Positions 1 through 11,203 are shown, numbered from the stretch's first letter. The stretch: DNA of 64,000 nucleotides from Ruminococcus sp. AF46-10NS (GCF_003474435.1 NZ_QRNF01000010.1:35569-99568), one strand, 5' to 3'. Numbers and translations are program-made. The notes: a model not told the origin generated them from the sequence alone.

Positions 1-40
1 TCTTCCTTTCGTAATTTACTGATTTTTTAAATTATAACAC

Positions 41-78
41 AAAAAGAGAGCCGCGTCCATGACGCAGGCCCTCTCATT
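41..78 (-). terminator. groESL terminator
   Basis: A GC-rich inverted repeat (gagag-ggcc arm against ggctctc) lies just past the groEL stop and is followed on the minus strand by a T-rich tract. This is the form of a rho-independent terminator closing the groES-groEL operon. Confidence 0.75.
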
Positions 79-107
79 TTGTAAATTATTTACCTGCCTG
101 ATTGAAA

Positions 108-1745
<1,638 letters not shown>

Positions 1746-1774
1746 TTATATTGATATACGATAAGATGTTTATA

Positions 1775-2059
1775 TTATTTAATAACTGCCAGGATATCTT
1801 CCTGTTTTACAATGATATAATCAGTTCCGTCCATCTTAACTTCTGTTCCTGCATATTTGGAGTAGATAACTGTATTTCCAACTTCTACTTCCATCTTAAC
1901 TTCTTTACCGTTTACAATTCCACCAGGGCCAACTGCAATAACTTCTGCCTGCTGTGGTTTCTCCTGTGCCTGTCCTGGAAGTACAATTCCGGAAGCTGTT
2001 GTTTCTTCTGCTTCAACCTGTTTTAATACTACTCTGTCACCTAAAGGTACTAACTTCAT
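1775..2059 (-). CDS. groES: Co-chaperonin GroES (Hsp10)
   Basis: Heptameric lid of the GroEL chamber. The 94-residue product starts [13 protein letters not shown] and contains the mobile loop region [17 protein letters not shown] (about residues 21-37), the part that touches GroEL. The length is typical. It is the first gene of the groES-groEL operon. A ggagga ribosome site lies just before the ATG, and a CIRCE element plus a sigma-A-like promoter lie 40-100 bases upstream. Confidence 0.98.
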   Translation of the reverse strand: MKLVPLGDRVVLKQVEAEETTASGIVLPGQAQEKPQQAEVIAVGPGGIVNGKEVKMEVEVGNTVIYSKYAGTEVKMDGTDYIIVKQEDILAVIK

Positions 2060-2096
2060 GATCTATGTTCCTCCTTATCAGTTTCGATTTCGCTTG

Positions 2097-2123
2097 CTAG
2101 CACTCACTTTCTACGAGTGCTAA
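2097..2123 (-). promoter_or_regulatory. CIRCE operator (HrcA site)
   Basis: The inverted repeat TAGCACTC-N9-GAGTGCTAA matches the CIRCE consensus TTAGCACTC-N9-GAGTGCTAA except for the first base of one arm. It sits between the groES promoter and the groES start, where HrcA represses class I heat-shock operons. hrcA itself is not in this window. Confidence 0.93.
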
Positions 2124-2134
2124 TCACTATGGCT

Positions 2135-2163
2135 ATATTAGTGAATTTTCATATTTTTCGCAA
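2135..2163 (-). promoter_or_regulatory. groES sigma-A-type promoter
   Basis: Read on the minus strand: TTGCGA, 17 bases, TAATAT, with the predicted start just before the CIRCE repeat. The spacing is ideal and the -10 box is good. The position relative to CIRCE is the classical arrangement. Confidence 0.6.
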
Positions 2164-2273
2164 CTCTTTTAAGATATGATAATTCTAATATATACTCTTA
2201 TTTTCTCATTTATTCTCTTGTTTTCTCATTTTTTCTTAATTTCAGTATTTATTTTAATTTTTTCAGCACATTC

Positions 2274-2316
2274 GCCGTAAAAAAAGAGGCTATCCGGATA
2301 ACGGACAGTCTCTTTC
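2274..2316 (-). terminator. codY terminator
   Basis: On the minus strand, aaagagactgtccg / cggatagcctcttt form a long hairpin with one mismatch and a G-T pair, followed by a run of seven T. It lies about 40 bases past the codY stop. Confidence 0.8.
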
Positions 2317-2357
2317 GTTACGTTCTTTATTATATAGCTCACAACCCAAGCGTATGC

Positions 2358-3143
2358 TTATGCTTTCTTATTTCTCTGTGCCTTAATCTCTTCCAGCTCA
2401 TCGAAAATCACTTCATTAAGAACCTTAATGTAAGTTCCTTTCATGCCGGAAGAACGGGACTCGATCACGCCTGCACTCTCGAATTTACGCAGTGCATTTA
2501 CGATCACAGACCTTGTGATTCCGACTCTGTCAGCAATCTTGCTGGCAACAAGAATTCCCTCATCTCCATCCAGCTCGTCAAAAATATGGATGATCGCCTC
2601 AAGTTCCGAGAAAGACAATGTACTGAATGCAGACTTCACAATCTGCTGCTTTCTGTCTTCTTCTGCATTTTCATCATGAACCGCACGCATCATCTCCAGG
2701 CCAACAACAGTTGTGCCATATTCACTGACGATGATGTCTTCAATATCATAAGGGTGATCATTACGGTACATAAATAATGTTCCCAGTCTCTCACCTGCAA
2801 TATCGATCGGATTCACGATTCCCTGATAATTTCCGGGCACATGTTCGAAGCCAAGTGTCTGGAGATTGACATTCTCCTTAGTGGAAAGAACGCCAAGAAA
2901 TCTCTCGTTCAATAACGGGTCAATATGTCCGCCGATCTTATCATCGATCAGCTCTGTAATCTCATCCACACCCGGACAGATACTGACTCCCAGAACCTTA
3001 CCTTTCTTACTGAGTACCAGGATATTGGAACTTAAGGTTTCCATGAGCACCTGGCAAATGTCGTTAAACACTACCTTGCTTGAGCTGCTGTTATGCAGAA
3101 GCTTATTAATTTTTCTAGTTTTATCTAGCAACTGAACGCTCAT
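2358..3143 (-). CDS. codY: GTP-sensing transcriptional repressor CodY
   Basis: Global nutritional regulator of Firmicutes that represses amino-acid biosynthesis and transport genes when GTP and branched-chain amino acids are plentiful. The N-terminal half is the GAF-like ligand domain. The C-terminal winged helix carries ASKIADRVGITRSVIVNAL, the DNA-recognition helix region, which is nearly invariant in CodY. I chose the ATG at 3143 (MSVQLLDKTRK, 261 residues) because an aaaggagg ribosome site lies five bases before it. An in-frame GTG 15 bases upstream would overlap that site. Transcribed alone from its own promoter, downstream of topA, with a strong terminator behind. ilvE at 19562 is a typical CodY target family, although I find no convincing CodY box there. 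Confidence 0.97.
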   Translation of the reverse strand: MSVQLLDKTRKINKLLHNSSSSKVVFNDICQVLMETLSSNILVLSKKGKVLGVSICPGVDEITELIDDKIGGHIDPLLNERFLGVLSTKENVNLQTLGFEHVPGNYQGIVNPIDIAGERLGTLFMYRNDHPYDIEDIIVSEYGTTVVGLEMMRAVHDENAEEDRKQQIVKSAFSTLSFSELEAIIHIFDELDGDEGILVASKIADRVGITRSVIVNALRKFESAGVIESRSSGMKGTYIKVLNEVIFDELEEIKAQRNKKA

Positions 3144-3193
3144 TTTTCCTCCTTTCACTTTCGTACCTTGAAAGAAATCGTTTTTCTAGTCTA

Positions 3194-3222
3194 ATATTAC
3201 ACGTTATTCTGGAAATTTACAA
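3194..3222 (-). promoter_or_regulatory. codY promoter with overlapping CodY-box-like sequence
   Basis: On the minus strand: TTGTAA, 17 bases, TAATAT. The spacer contains AATTTCCAGAATAAC, which matches 11 of 15 positions of the CodY box AATTTTCWGAAAATT. The promoter is well supported by spacing. Autoregulation through the box is inference. Confidence 0.55.
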
Positions 3223-3288
3223 GACTTTTTTATATTTTTTTATTTTTAACGGGATTTTCTGAAAATTGGTTGAAAAGCATTTATTTGA

Positions 3289-5361
3289 TCAATCTTCATC
3301 TTTTGGCTTTTGTTCCACATATCCGCAGGTTTCCTGGCTGCAAACCAGCTTATTTCCTTTTTCGAGCATATAATTGCCACATTTCGGACATTTCTTTGCA
3401 GAAGGTTTCTGCCATGACATAAATTCACATTCCGGATTATTCTCACATCCGTAATATTTTCTGCCCTTTTTCGTTTTTTTCATAACAATTTCACCGCCGC
3501 ATTTCGGACACGCAACGCCGATCTTCTCATAATAAGGTTTCGTATTGCGGCAGTCCGGAAATCCCGGACACGCGAGGAATCTTCCGTGAGGTCCGTACTT
3601 GATCACCATGTTGCGTCCGCAGTTATCGCAGATCACATCTGTAACCTCATCCTGAATATCAACTTTCTCCAGTTCCTTCTCTGCCTCATCCACATCATGT
3701 TTCAGATCCGGATAGAAATTACGTACAACAGTCTTCCACTGTACAGTTCCTGCCTCAACGCAGTCCAGAAGTCCTTCCATGGTAGCTGTGAAGTTGACAT
3801 CCACAATACTTGGAAAAGCCTGCTTCATAATATTGTTAACTACCTCGCCAAGCTCTGTAACATAAAGATTCTTCTGTTCCTTGGATACATAGCGTCTGCT
3901 GATGATGGTCGTGATCGTTGGCGCATAGGTACTCGGACGTCCGATTCCAAGTTCTTCCATGGTTTTTACCAGGGAAGCCTCTGTATAATGTGCAGGCGGC
4001 TGTGTGAAATGCTGTTCGGGTTTCAGCTCTTTCAGCTTCAGTTCCATGCCTTTCTCCAGGCTCTGACTTAATACATTACCTTTCTTGTCATCTCCATCTT
4101 CTGTATATACAGACATAAAACCATCAAATGCAACCTTAGAAGCTGCCACAGTAAAAGTATATTCTCCGGCTCCTATCTTGACGGATGTTGTCTCATAACG
4201 GGCCGGTGCCATTCTGCTTGCCGCAAAACGTTTCCAGATGAGCTGGTACAGTCTGAACTGGTCTCTTGTAAGGGATTCCTTCACAAGAACCGGAGTTCTG
4301 GCAATATCAGTAGGACGGATCGCCTCATGGGCATCCTGAATCTTCTGACCATTCTTAACTGTTTTCTCTGTCTGGGAAACATAATCTTTACCATACTGTT
4401 CAGAAATATATGTTCTTGCTGCTGCATCTGCCTCCTCAGAGATACGGGTGGAATCTGTACGCAAGTAAGAAATAAGACCTACAGTGCCACTGCCCTTGAC
4501 ATCAACACCCTCATATAACTGCTGTGCAAGACGCATGGTCTTCTGTGTGGAAAAATTCAGTGTTTTGGCTGCTTCCTGTTGCAGGGTACTGGTCGTAAAA
4601 GGAAGCGGTGCGTTCTTGATACGCTCACCTTTTTTTACTTCTGTGATCTCGTATTTACAGTTTTCCAATTTCTTCAGGATTTCATCCATTTCCTGACGAT
4701 TCTTGATAGGAAGCTTCTTCTCTGTTCCGTAAAACTTGGCTGTCAGAGGCTTCTTCTCTCCCTTGACCTGAAACTCACCTTCCAGACTCCAGTACTCTTC
4801 CGGGATAAAAGCATTGATCTCATCCTCTCTGTCACAGATAATACGAAGTGCCACAGACTGTACACGACCTGCACTTAAACCTCTCTTGACTTTTACCCAG
4901 AGAAGCGGACTGATGGTATAACCTACCATACGGTCCAGCATACGTCTTGCCTGTTGTGCATCCACAAGATTCATATCCAGTTCCCTGGCCTGCTTGATAG
5001 AAGCCTTGACTGCAGTTTTTGTCACTTCATTAAATGTGATTCTGTGCATCTTCGCAGGATCTGTTTTCAGTGCCTGCATCAGATGCCAGGAAATTGCCTC
5101 TCCCTCACGGTCGGGGTCAGTTGCAAGATAAATCTTGTCTGCCTTTCTGGCCTCTTTACGGAGTTTTGAAAGAAGCTCTCCCTTTCCTCTTATTGTAATA
5201 TACTTGGGTTCAAAATCATTCTCTACGTCAATACCAAACTGGCTCTTCGGAAAATCCCTCACGTGACCGTTTGATGCTTCGACTGTATAATTCGCCCCCA
5301 GAAATTTTTTTACAGTTTTCATTTTAGCAGGTGACTCTACTATCACCAGATTTTTGGCCAT
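3289..5361 (-). CDS. topA: DNA topoisomerase I (type IA)
   Basis: Relaxes negatively supercoiled DNA by a transient 5'-phosphotyrosine break. The 690-residue protein begins with the Toprim domain (E9 in VIVESPAK; acidic triad DPDREGE at residues 82-88). The catalytic tyrosine is Y299 in GLISYLRTDSTR. The C-terminus holds three Cys4 zinc-ribbon modules: CDNCG...CPGFPDC, CPKCG...CENNPEC and CPKCG...CSQETC. The start is well placed and the length is normal. It lies downstream of dprA and upstream of codY, an order common in Firmicutes. Confidence 0.98.
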   Translation of the reverse strand: MAKNLVIVESPAKMKTVKKFLGANYTVEASNGHVRDFPKSQFGIDVENDFEPKYITIRGKGELLSKLRKEARKADKIYLATDPDREGEAISWHLMQALKTDPAKMHRITFNEVTKTAVKASIKQARELDMNLVDAQQARRMLDRMVGYTISPLLWVKVKRGLSAGRVQSVALRIICDREDEINAFIPEEYWSLEGEFQVKGEKKPLTAKFYGTEKKLPIKNRQEMDEILKKLENCKYEITEVKKGERIKNAPLPFTTSTLQQEAAKTLNFSTQKTMRLAQQLYEGVDVKGSGTVGLISYLRTDSTRISEEADAAARTYISEQYGKDYVSQTEKTVKNGQKIQDAHEAIRPTDIARTPVLVKESLTRDQFRLYQLIWKRFAASRMAPARYETTSVKIGAGEYTFTVAASKVAFDGFMSVYTEDGDDKKGNVLSQSLEKGMELKLKELKPEQHFTQPPAHYTEASLVKTMEELGIGRPSTYAPTITTIISRRYVSKEQKNLYVTELGEVVNNIMKQAFPSIVDVNFTATMEGLLDCVEAGTVQWKTVVRNFYPDLKHDVDEAEKELEKVDIQDEVTDVICDNCGRNMVIKYGPHGRFLACPGFPDCRNTKPYYEKIGVACPKCGGEIVMKKTKKGRKYYGCENNPECEFMSWQKPSAKKCPKCGNYMLEKGNKLVCSQETCGYVEQKPKDED

Positions 5362-5450
5362 TTTACCTCTCCTAATCTTATTCTGCCCTCTGTCCTGTGC
5401 TGCAGTGATTTCCAGAAATGCTGTAAGCAGAATGCAGAACAGATCGGCTG

Positions 5451-6338
5451 TTATTCAAGTTTGATATAATTCTGTCTTCCGGTTTCCCTCACAAGTCCCA
5501 TCAGCACGAGCTGTGCCAGAATTCCGGCTGTTTTTGCCGGCGAAAAGCCGGTTTTTCTGATAATATGATCCAGATTTTTTGGTCGTAAATCGAGACAACT
5601 ATACACCAAATCCAAATCTGTTGCAAGTCCTAACTTGGTTTTTCCCTTTAAAATTGTCTTTTTTTTCACAGACAGTCCCCATTCATCCAGAAGCACTTCC
5701 GGAGAATATGCGATGCCGGCTCCATCGTAGATCAGCTTATGACAGCCCCGGCTCAGAGCATCATTCACTGCACCCGGAACTGCGTATACAGCCTTTCCCT
5801 GCTCCAACGCACAGGCCGCTGTGATAAGCGAACCACTTTTTTCTTTTGCTTCCACAACAACTACCACATCTGCCAGTCCGCTGATGATCCGGTTCCTTGC
5901 AGGAAAATGATATGCCATACCCGGTGTCCCCGGCTGATATTCACTGATAATCCCTCCATTTTTCTCCGGGATCCGCCTGTAAATACTCCGGCTCGAAGAA
6001 GGATAACAGATATCTACACCATTTCCCAGCACTGCAAAAGTAGGTGTCCCGCCTTCCAGCGCGCCTTTGTGCCCTTCAGCATCAATTCCTGCCGCCATGC
6101 CGCTGATTACCTGCACACCATTCTCACTTAAAAACTTTCCATATTGAAATGCTTGAATCCTGCCATAGGGGCTGCACATCCTGGCCCCCACAATGGCAGC
6201 TGTTGGCCTGTCATCATCCGGAAGTCTTCCAATATAATACAGCATATCCGGCATGCTGCTCAAGGAACGCAGTCTTTTCGGATAAATATTACTGCTTTTT
6301 TCCGCAGAATTGATGATCATTTTTGGTTTTTCTTCCAT
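5451..6338 (-). CDS. dprA: DNA-processing protein DprA (short form)
   Basis: Binds incoming single-stranded DNA and loads RecA during natural transformation; in non-competent species the role is less clear. The product has the Rossmann-like DprA core: AIVGARMCSPYG near residue 49, VQVISGMAAGIDAEGH near 77, then the GSLITAACALEQGK segment. A C-terminal winged helix follows (about residues 233-295). The N-terminal SAM-like domain of many DprA proteins is absent: the protein is 295 residues against a usual 350-380. The start is fixed by ggaggt before ATG 6338, and comM ends only 26 bases upstream, so there is no room for a longer form. It probably shares a transcript with comM and topA. Confidence 0.92.
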   Translation of the reverse strand: MEEKPKMIINSAEKSSNIYPKRLRSLSSMPDMLYYIGRLPDDDRPTAAIVGARMCSPYGRIQAFQYGKFLSENGVQVISGMAAGIDAEGHKGALEGGTPTFAVLGNGVDICYPSSSRSIYRRIPEKNGGIISEYQPGTPGMAYHFPARNRIISGLADVVVVVEAKEKSGSLITAACALEQGKAVYAVPGAVNDALSRGCHKLIYDGAGIAYSPEVLLDEWGLSVKKKTILKGKTKLGLATDLDLVYSCLDLRPKNLDHIIRKTGFSPAKTAGILAQLVLMGLVRETGRQNYIKLE

Positions 6339-6364
6339 TATAAAGTACCTCCGTTTCTTTCATT

Positions 6365-7892
6365 TTATGACCAGTATTTTTTATCGTAGGCACGATAAGT
6401 CAGTGCTTCGCAGATATGCTCTGACTGGATCTTCTCAGTGCCTTCCATATCAGCAACAGTCCTGGCAACTTTCAGAATCTTATGATACGCCTGGTGCTGA
6501 ACTGAAACTGAGTGTATGCCTGTTCCAGAAGCATTTCTGCCTCTGCTGTCATTTCGCAGTATTTCTCTACGTGTCTCCCATCCAGCTCTCCATTAAAAGA
6601 GAACTTTTCGTTCTTATATCGTTCACGCTGGATCTCCTGGGTTCGTTCCACTCTCCGACGGATAGCAGATGAACTCTCCCCTCCTTTTTTCTTCTTCATC
6701 TCTGGAAACTGAATAGCCGGAACCTCGGTACATATATCAATTCTCTCCAGTAGTGGCTGGCTGATCTTTCCCAGATAATGGGTGATCTCGCCTGAGTGCA
6801 CCTGCATCGGTTCATATCCGGGTAAAACCCGCAAGGACAGGGGTTCATTGCTGCCGCCAGCATAAAACTGGCCGGAAATGTATATGTTCCCGCAGCTCTG
6901 GAAAGATGGATTTCTTTATCCTCTAATGGCTGGCGCAAAATCTCCAGGCTTTTCCTGGAAAATTCCGGCATCTCATCCAGAAAAAGTACTCCTCTGTGTG
7001 CAAGAGTAATCTCTCCAGGCCCCGGCACCCGGCCACCTCCTGCCAGAGCCTGGGCAGAACTGGTATGGTGAGGGCTTCGAAACGGCCTTTTCCGGATCAG
7101 CGGATCTTTCTTGGTAAGAAGTCCTGCCACACTGTATACTTTCGTAATCTCAAGACTTTCCTCAAAAGTCATCCTGGGCATGATCGTTGGCAGTCTTCTG
7201 GCCAGCATAGTCTTGCCGGAACCTGGCGGTCCGATAAGCAGGATATTGTGAAAACCGCTGACTGCAATCTCAGCAGCCCGTCTTGCTCCTTCCTGACCGC
7301 ACACATCCGCAAAATCCAGTCCTCCTTCGCCCGTTCTGCCTTCCGTTTCCGAATCCTGTTCCTTTTCATTTCCATATTTCTCCGGATCTTTCAGACACCT
7401 TATCATATCTTTCAGAGTTTTCACTCCAAATACCTGCATATCCCGGACCAGCTTTCCTTCTTTAATATTCTCCTGCGGGATAATACAGAAACGAAGCCCC
7501 AGCTCTCTGGCCCGGATCACTCTTGGAAGGATTCCGGAAACTCCATGGATCTCCCCGTTGAGGCTGATCTCTCCTACTACCATGACCTGCTCCAATAGCT
7601 TCGGTTCCAGAATATCAGCTGCTGCCAGAACTGCTGCTGCTACCGGAAGGTCAAATCCGGCCCCTTCTTTCTTCATATCCGCAGGTGCAAAATTTACAGT
7701 TACTCTCTTAGGCGGCAGACTGAGCCTGTTGTTTTTAAACGCAGTACGTACACGTTCCTGTGCTTCCCGTACCTGAGCAGAGGGAAATCCTACCATAGTA
7801 AAGGAAGGCAGACCATCACTGACATCTGCCTCAACCTGGATTTCCCTTACCTCCATGCCAAAAATCGCCGCTGATAAAACACTTGCAAACAA
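6365..7892 (-). CDS. comM: ComM/YifB-family Mg-chelatase-like AAA+ ATPase (two frameshifts)
   Basis: AAA+ helicase family; in Vibrio, ComM drives branch migration during transformation. The gene starts at TTG 7892 ([15 protein letters not shown]) behind aaagga. It has an N-terminal Lon-like domain, Walker A GPPGSGKT, Walker [10 protein letters not shown], and the NPCPCG motif. The frame breaks twice. After MNRCRCT near 6795 reading must move to another frame to continue [21 protein letters not shown]. Near 6494 it must move again, to reach [15 protein letters not shown] and the end DKKYWS at 6365. Restoring one base at each site (tt read as t, ccc read as cc) gives a clean 509-residue protein, the normal family length. 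As written the gene is broken; I think both breaks are sequence errors. Confidence 0.88.
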
Positions 7893-8164
7893 ACGATTCC
7901 TTTCTGCGAAAAATTTCGTCCCCGACTGACAAAATCCTCGTCTTTTTTTAATGTCAAACAGATAAAAACATCCGCAGTTGCTACATAGATTTACACCGAA
8001 TAACGGCTTCGCAGTTTATCGGTTAAATTATTAAAACAGGGAAAATTCAGATAGACATTTTCTGAATCTAAGAAGATAATAAATTTAGTATAGTCCATTT
8101 TGCTCTCTTTTGCAAGAGTGCAATTCGTTCTGTTTTATACTTTCTATAGAAAGAGGTGAGCACA
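7893..8164. other. Intergenic region between comM and the XRE gene
   Basis: 272 bases between divergent genes. I see the aaagga ribosome site of comM, an AT-rich stretch, and a small hairpin ttcaga...tctgaa around 8047-8070. A plausible plus-strand promoter for the XRE gene has ttgcaa near 8122 and tatact near 8139, with spacing that is not ideal. The palindrome tttctatagaaa lies just before the XRE ribosome site. No gene is visible. Confidence 0.4.
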
Positions 8165-8380
8165 ATGAAATTTCAACGTATTCAGGATTTACGCACAGAC
8201 GCAGATCTGTCACAGAGAGAATTAAGTGAGATTCTTCATATCAGTCAGCGTTCTTATTCCCATTACGAAACGGGATCTCGTAGTATTCCAATTGAAATGC
8301 TTATCCGGCTGGCGAATTATTATGACACCAGCATTGACTATCTTGTTGGTCGCACAGACCGCAAAAAAATGGTCAAATAA
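8165..8380 (+). CDS. Small XRE-family transcriptional regulator
   Basis: A 71-residue protein that is almost only a helix-turn-helix: RIQDLRTDADLSQRELSEIL, ISQRSYSHYETGSRSIPIEML, then a short tail IDYLVGRTDRKKMVK. This is the Cro/CI (HTH_3) fold in which single-domain members act as repressors. I chose ATG 8165 because aaagaggtg lies six bases before it; the in-frame GTG at 8156 is part of that site. It is transcribed divergently from comM and stands alone, followed by a hairpin terminator. The palindrome tttctatagaaa just before the ribosome site could be an autoregulatory operator. The target is unknown. Confidence 0.88.
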   Translation: MKFQRIQDLRTDADLSQRELSEILHISQRSYSHYETGSRSIPIEMLIRLANYYDTSIDYLVGRTDRKKMVK

Positions 8381-8381
8381 A

Positions 8382-8466
8382 GAAATCCCCGGAATTCGGA
8401 ACAATTTCGGGAATTCCTGTATCAGGATTCCCACACTTCCGCAGATCCGGGGATTCTTTATTTTGT
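8382..8466 (+). terminator. Terminator after the XRE gene
   Basis: Long imperfect hairpin: aaatccccgg pairs with ccggggattc about 55 bases later, with an inner ggaattc repeat. It is followed by a T-rich stretch just before the convergent gene that ends at 8475. Confidence 0.55.
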
Positions 8467-8474
8467 GTTATTTA

Positions 8475-9188
8475 TTATTCTGCATAATATGTTTCTTCAT
8501 CCCCGTAGGGGATCCCATATACATCATCGCTGCTCTCATCATAGGAAGAATCTCCCTCATTGGAATTTTCCTGCTCTGCTGCCGGTATACTTTCCATCGG
8601 TTCTTCCCTTGTCATAATAGACTCTGTTTTCGGATAAGTCTTAGAACCATCCGCTCTTTTATAAGTCTTAACTTTCACATAAAGCTCGCCACTTTTGTCA
8701 AAAACAAATTCGCCTTTGGCTTTGTTTTCCTCAGAATCCTTAAACCGGAATTGTGTAGCATTTCCCGCAACTTCCGCTGTCACATCCGCCTCCGCTGTGA
8801 GGGCATGATTTCTTCCATTAACCCGCTTATATGTAAAGGATACGGAATCGAGACTGATCTCATAAATATTGATGGTCGTCAGCCCGTCTGTACTGTACCA
8901 TATTCCCTGATAATTCTCCGGATCAAATGCCGGAAGAATAGTAGGCACCGGTGTCACGGAAGGAGTTGGAGTAGCCGTTGGTATCGGCGTCGCAGTTGCC
9001 GCCGGAGTGGCCGTTACTTCCGGAATATTATCCAGTGCTGCAATAGCTGCCTGTTTTCTCTGCTCTTTTGCAACTTTATTCCTGTGTGAAACCAGCATCA
9101 TACCGCCAAGTCCTGCCAGAATAAACAGAACGATCAACAGGATAAGAGCTGTTTTCAGCCGCTGCTTTTTTCTTTTGTTTTTACTCAT
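8475..9188 (-). CDS. Membrane-anchored protein with Thr/Pro linker, unknown function
   Basis: I do not recognise this family. The 237-residue product (ATG 9188, behind agaggtg) starts with a lysine/arginine-rich stretch and one membrane helix (ALILLIVLFILAGLGGMML, about residues 15-33). A flexible Ala/Thr/Pro linker with repeated TPxxT units follows (about residues 55-85). The C-terminal part contains FDPENYQGIWYSTDG and ends in a very acidic Ser/Glu/Asp-rich tail. This layout suggests an extracellular domain held off the membrane by a linker. The gene is followed by fbp-side sequence and has no clear operon partner. Confidence 0.75.
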   Translation of the reverse strand: MSKNKRKKQRLKTALILLIVLFILAGLGGMMLVSHRNKVAKEQRKQAAIAALDNIPEVTATPAATATPIPTATPTPSVTPVPTILPAFDPENYQGIWYSTDGLTTINIYEISLDSVSFTYKRVNGRNHALTAEADVTAEVAGNATQFRFKDSEENKAKGEFVFDKSGELYVKVKTYKRADGSKTYPKTESIMTREEPMESIPAAEQENSNEGDSSYDESSDDVYGIPYGDEETYYAE

Positions 9189-9244
9189 CTGCATCACCTC
9201 TGTTTAATATAGCATACTTGAAAACTTTACTGTATTTCTCTCTT

Positions 9245-11203
9245 TTATTTCTTCTCTTTGATAATACCTTTTCGATATACTTCCAGCAACTGAGTAAGTT
9301 CGCTGATCCTTTCTTTCAAAGCAGCACCTGTATCAGTATCTCCAACAAGAGTACGCTTGTTATTATAATGAACTGCAACCCGGTTGGATACGATATCCTG
9401 CTCTTTAGCCACCGCTTCTTCTGCTGAAGTAAACGGCTCATGGGCAGATAGGATCAGTCCATACGAATTATACACCAGTGTATAACCTGCAATTCCCGTA
9501 ACCTTCTGGTAAGGCCTTGAAAAACCACCATCAATTACAAGAACTTTTCCATTGCACTTTACAGGGCTTTCTCCCTCACTCTGATGAACCGGCACATGGC
9601 CGTTGATGATATGTCCGTTTTCCGGGTTCAGACCAAATTCACGGAGAAGGTTATCAACCACTTCTTCATTTTCCAGGAGGTGGTAATACGCATTTTTTGT
9701 CTCTTTATGTGTAGCTTTATCTGCAATAAAATACCGCTCAAACGTAGTCATCTTATCTTTGCCGAATAATGGAGAATTCGGTGCAGCCCAGATATACCAC
9801 ATAATATCCCGGCCTTTTCGCTGTTCATCCCCATTCACTGAGAAAAAAGCTCTCCGCACATAAGTCTCCAGAACATCGTACAGCTCTTTTCCCTTATAAG
9901 TTTTGCCGTAGATCTGAACTTCTTTCAGACTTCCATCCTCATTAAGAGGAATGCTTCCATGGAATAAAAGATTTCCATTATATGTCTTATAAAGACCTCC
10001 TTTATCAAGAAGAAGACGTACATGATTCTGCAGTTTCTCACAGTTGCGGAATGCCAGATCCAGACGTTCCATTACATCTTTTTCCTCTGCTGTAAGCTCA
10101 TACGGCTTCTTCCAGTCAATTGTCGGAAAATATGTATCTGTAAGCGGATATTCTTTTCCGTCAGGGAGTGTGATCGTTCCCTTATTCGGATCAATCCTGT
10201 GCAGCAGGCAGCGTTCTTCCATATGGAATTCTTTGTGCCTGCGGATCAGCTGCCCTTCCAGTTTAAACTGGATCACAGCAATCGCCTTGTGCATTTTGCG
10301 CCCGAGTTCTTCCTCCAGAATGCTGTAATTATTGGCATCTCCTTTCATCTCAAAAACTTTGCACGAATCATCTTTATATACTTCCATTGCAAACGTAGCC
10401 AGAGGCATGAGATTGATCCCATATCCATCCTCCAGGATGTCCATGTTACGGTAACGGATACTGTTTCGTATTACTGTCGCAATGCAGGCTTTCTGTCCTG
10501 TGGCTGCGCCCATCCAGACTACATCATGATTTCCCCACTGGATATCCAGGGAATGATATTTCATCAGACGATCCATAATGAAATGCGGACCAGGACCTCG
10601 ATCATAAATATCACCAAGCACATGAAGGTGATCCACAACAAGACGCTGGATCAGTTCAGCCAGGGCAATGATAAAATTCTCTGCTCTGCCGATCTCAATA
10701 ATGGTGTTGACGATGGCATCATAATAAGCTTCTTTATCAAGAACTTCTGCTTTTTCTGTGATCAGCTCCTCAATCACATAAGCATAATCTGCCGGAAGGG
10801 CTTTTCGCACTTTGGAACGGGTATATTTAGATGCTGTTGTCTTGCACACTTCGATTAGACGATAGAGGGTGATCTTATACCAGTTTTCCATATCCTCCTC
10901 GTTTTTTTTCACAACTTCCATTTTTTCTTTCGGATAATAGATCAGAGTTGCCAGCGACCGCTTATCGCTGTTGCTTAATGTATGACCAAATACATCATCG
11001 ATCTTTTTGCGCACTGCGCCGGAACCGTTGCGGAGAACATGAGAAAAAGCATCATATTCTCCGTGGATGTCCGACATGAAATGTTCCGTACCTTTCGGAA
11101 GATTCAGTATGGACTGCAGATTGATGATTTCAGTTGATGCCTTTGCAATAGTAGGATACAACTCTGCAAGCCGCTGCAGATATCTTAATTCTTCTTTCTT
11201 CAT
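9245..11203 (-). CDS. fbp: Fructose-1,6-bisphosphatase, class III
   Basis: Gluconeogenic removal of phosphate from fructose 1,6-bisphosphate to give fructose 6-phosphate. The 652-residue protein is the large Firmicute type (B. subtilis Fbp family). It has calcineurin-like metal-binding motifs: SDIHGEYDAF near residue 44, LGDIYDRGPGPH near 197 and QWGNHDVVWMGAA near 220. The later segment INGHVPVHQSEGE fits the conserved His of the fold. The ATG at 11203 has aggagg in front. It follows polC by 60 bases and may be partly co-transcribed. Confidence 0.96.
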   Translation of the reverse strand: MKKEELRYLQRLAELYPTIAKASTEIINLQSILNLPKGTEHFMSDIHGEYDAFSHVLRNGSGAVRKKIDDVFGHTLSNSDKRSLATLIYYPKEKMEVVKKNEEDMENWYKITLYRLIEVCKTTASKYTRSKVRKALPADYAYVIEELITEKAEVLDKEAYYDAIVNTIIEIGRAENFIIALAELIQRLVVDHLHVLGDIYDRGPGPHFIMDRLMKYHSLDIQWGNHDVVWMGAATGQKACIATVIRNSIRYRNMDILEDGYGINLMPLATFAMEVYKDDSCKVFEMKGDANNYSILEEELGRKMHKAIAVIQFKLEGQLIRRHKEFHMEERCLLHRIDPNKGTITLPDGKEYPLTDTYFPTIDWKKPYELTAEEKDVMERLDLAFRNCEKLQNHVRLLLDKGGLYKTYNGNLLFHGSIPLNEDGSLKEVQIYGKTYKGKELYDVLETYVRRAFFSVNGDEQRKGRDIMWYIWAAPNSPLFGKDKMTTFERYFIADKATHKETKNAYYHLLENEEVVDNLLREFGLNPENGHIINGHVPVHQSEGESPVKCNGKVLVIDGGFSRPYQKVTGIAGYTLVYNSYGLILSAHEPFTSAEEAVAKEQDIVSNRVAVHYNNKRTLVGDTDTGAALKERISELTQLLEVYRKGIIKEKK

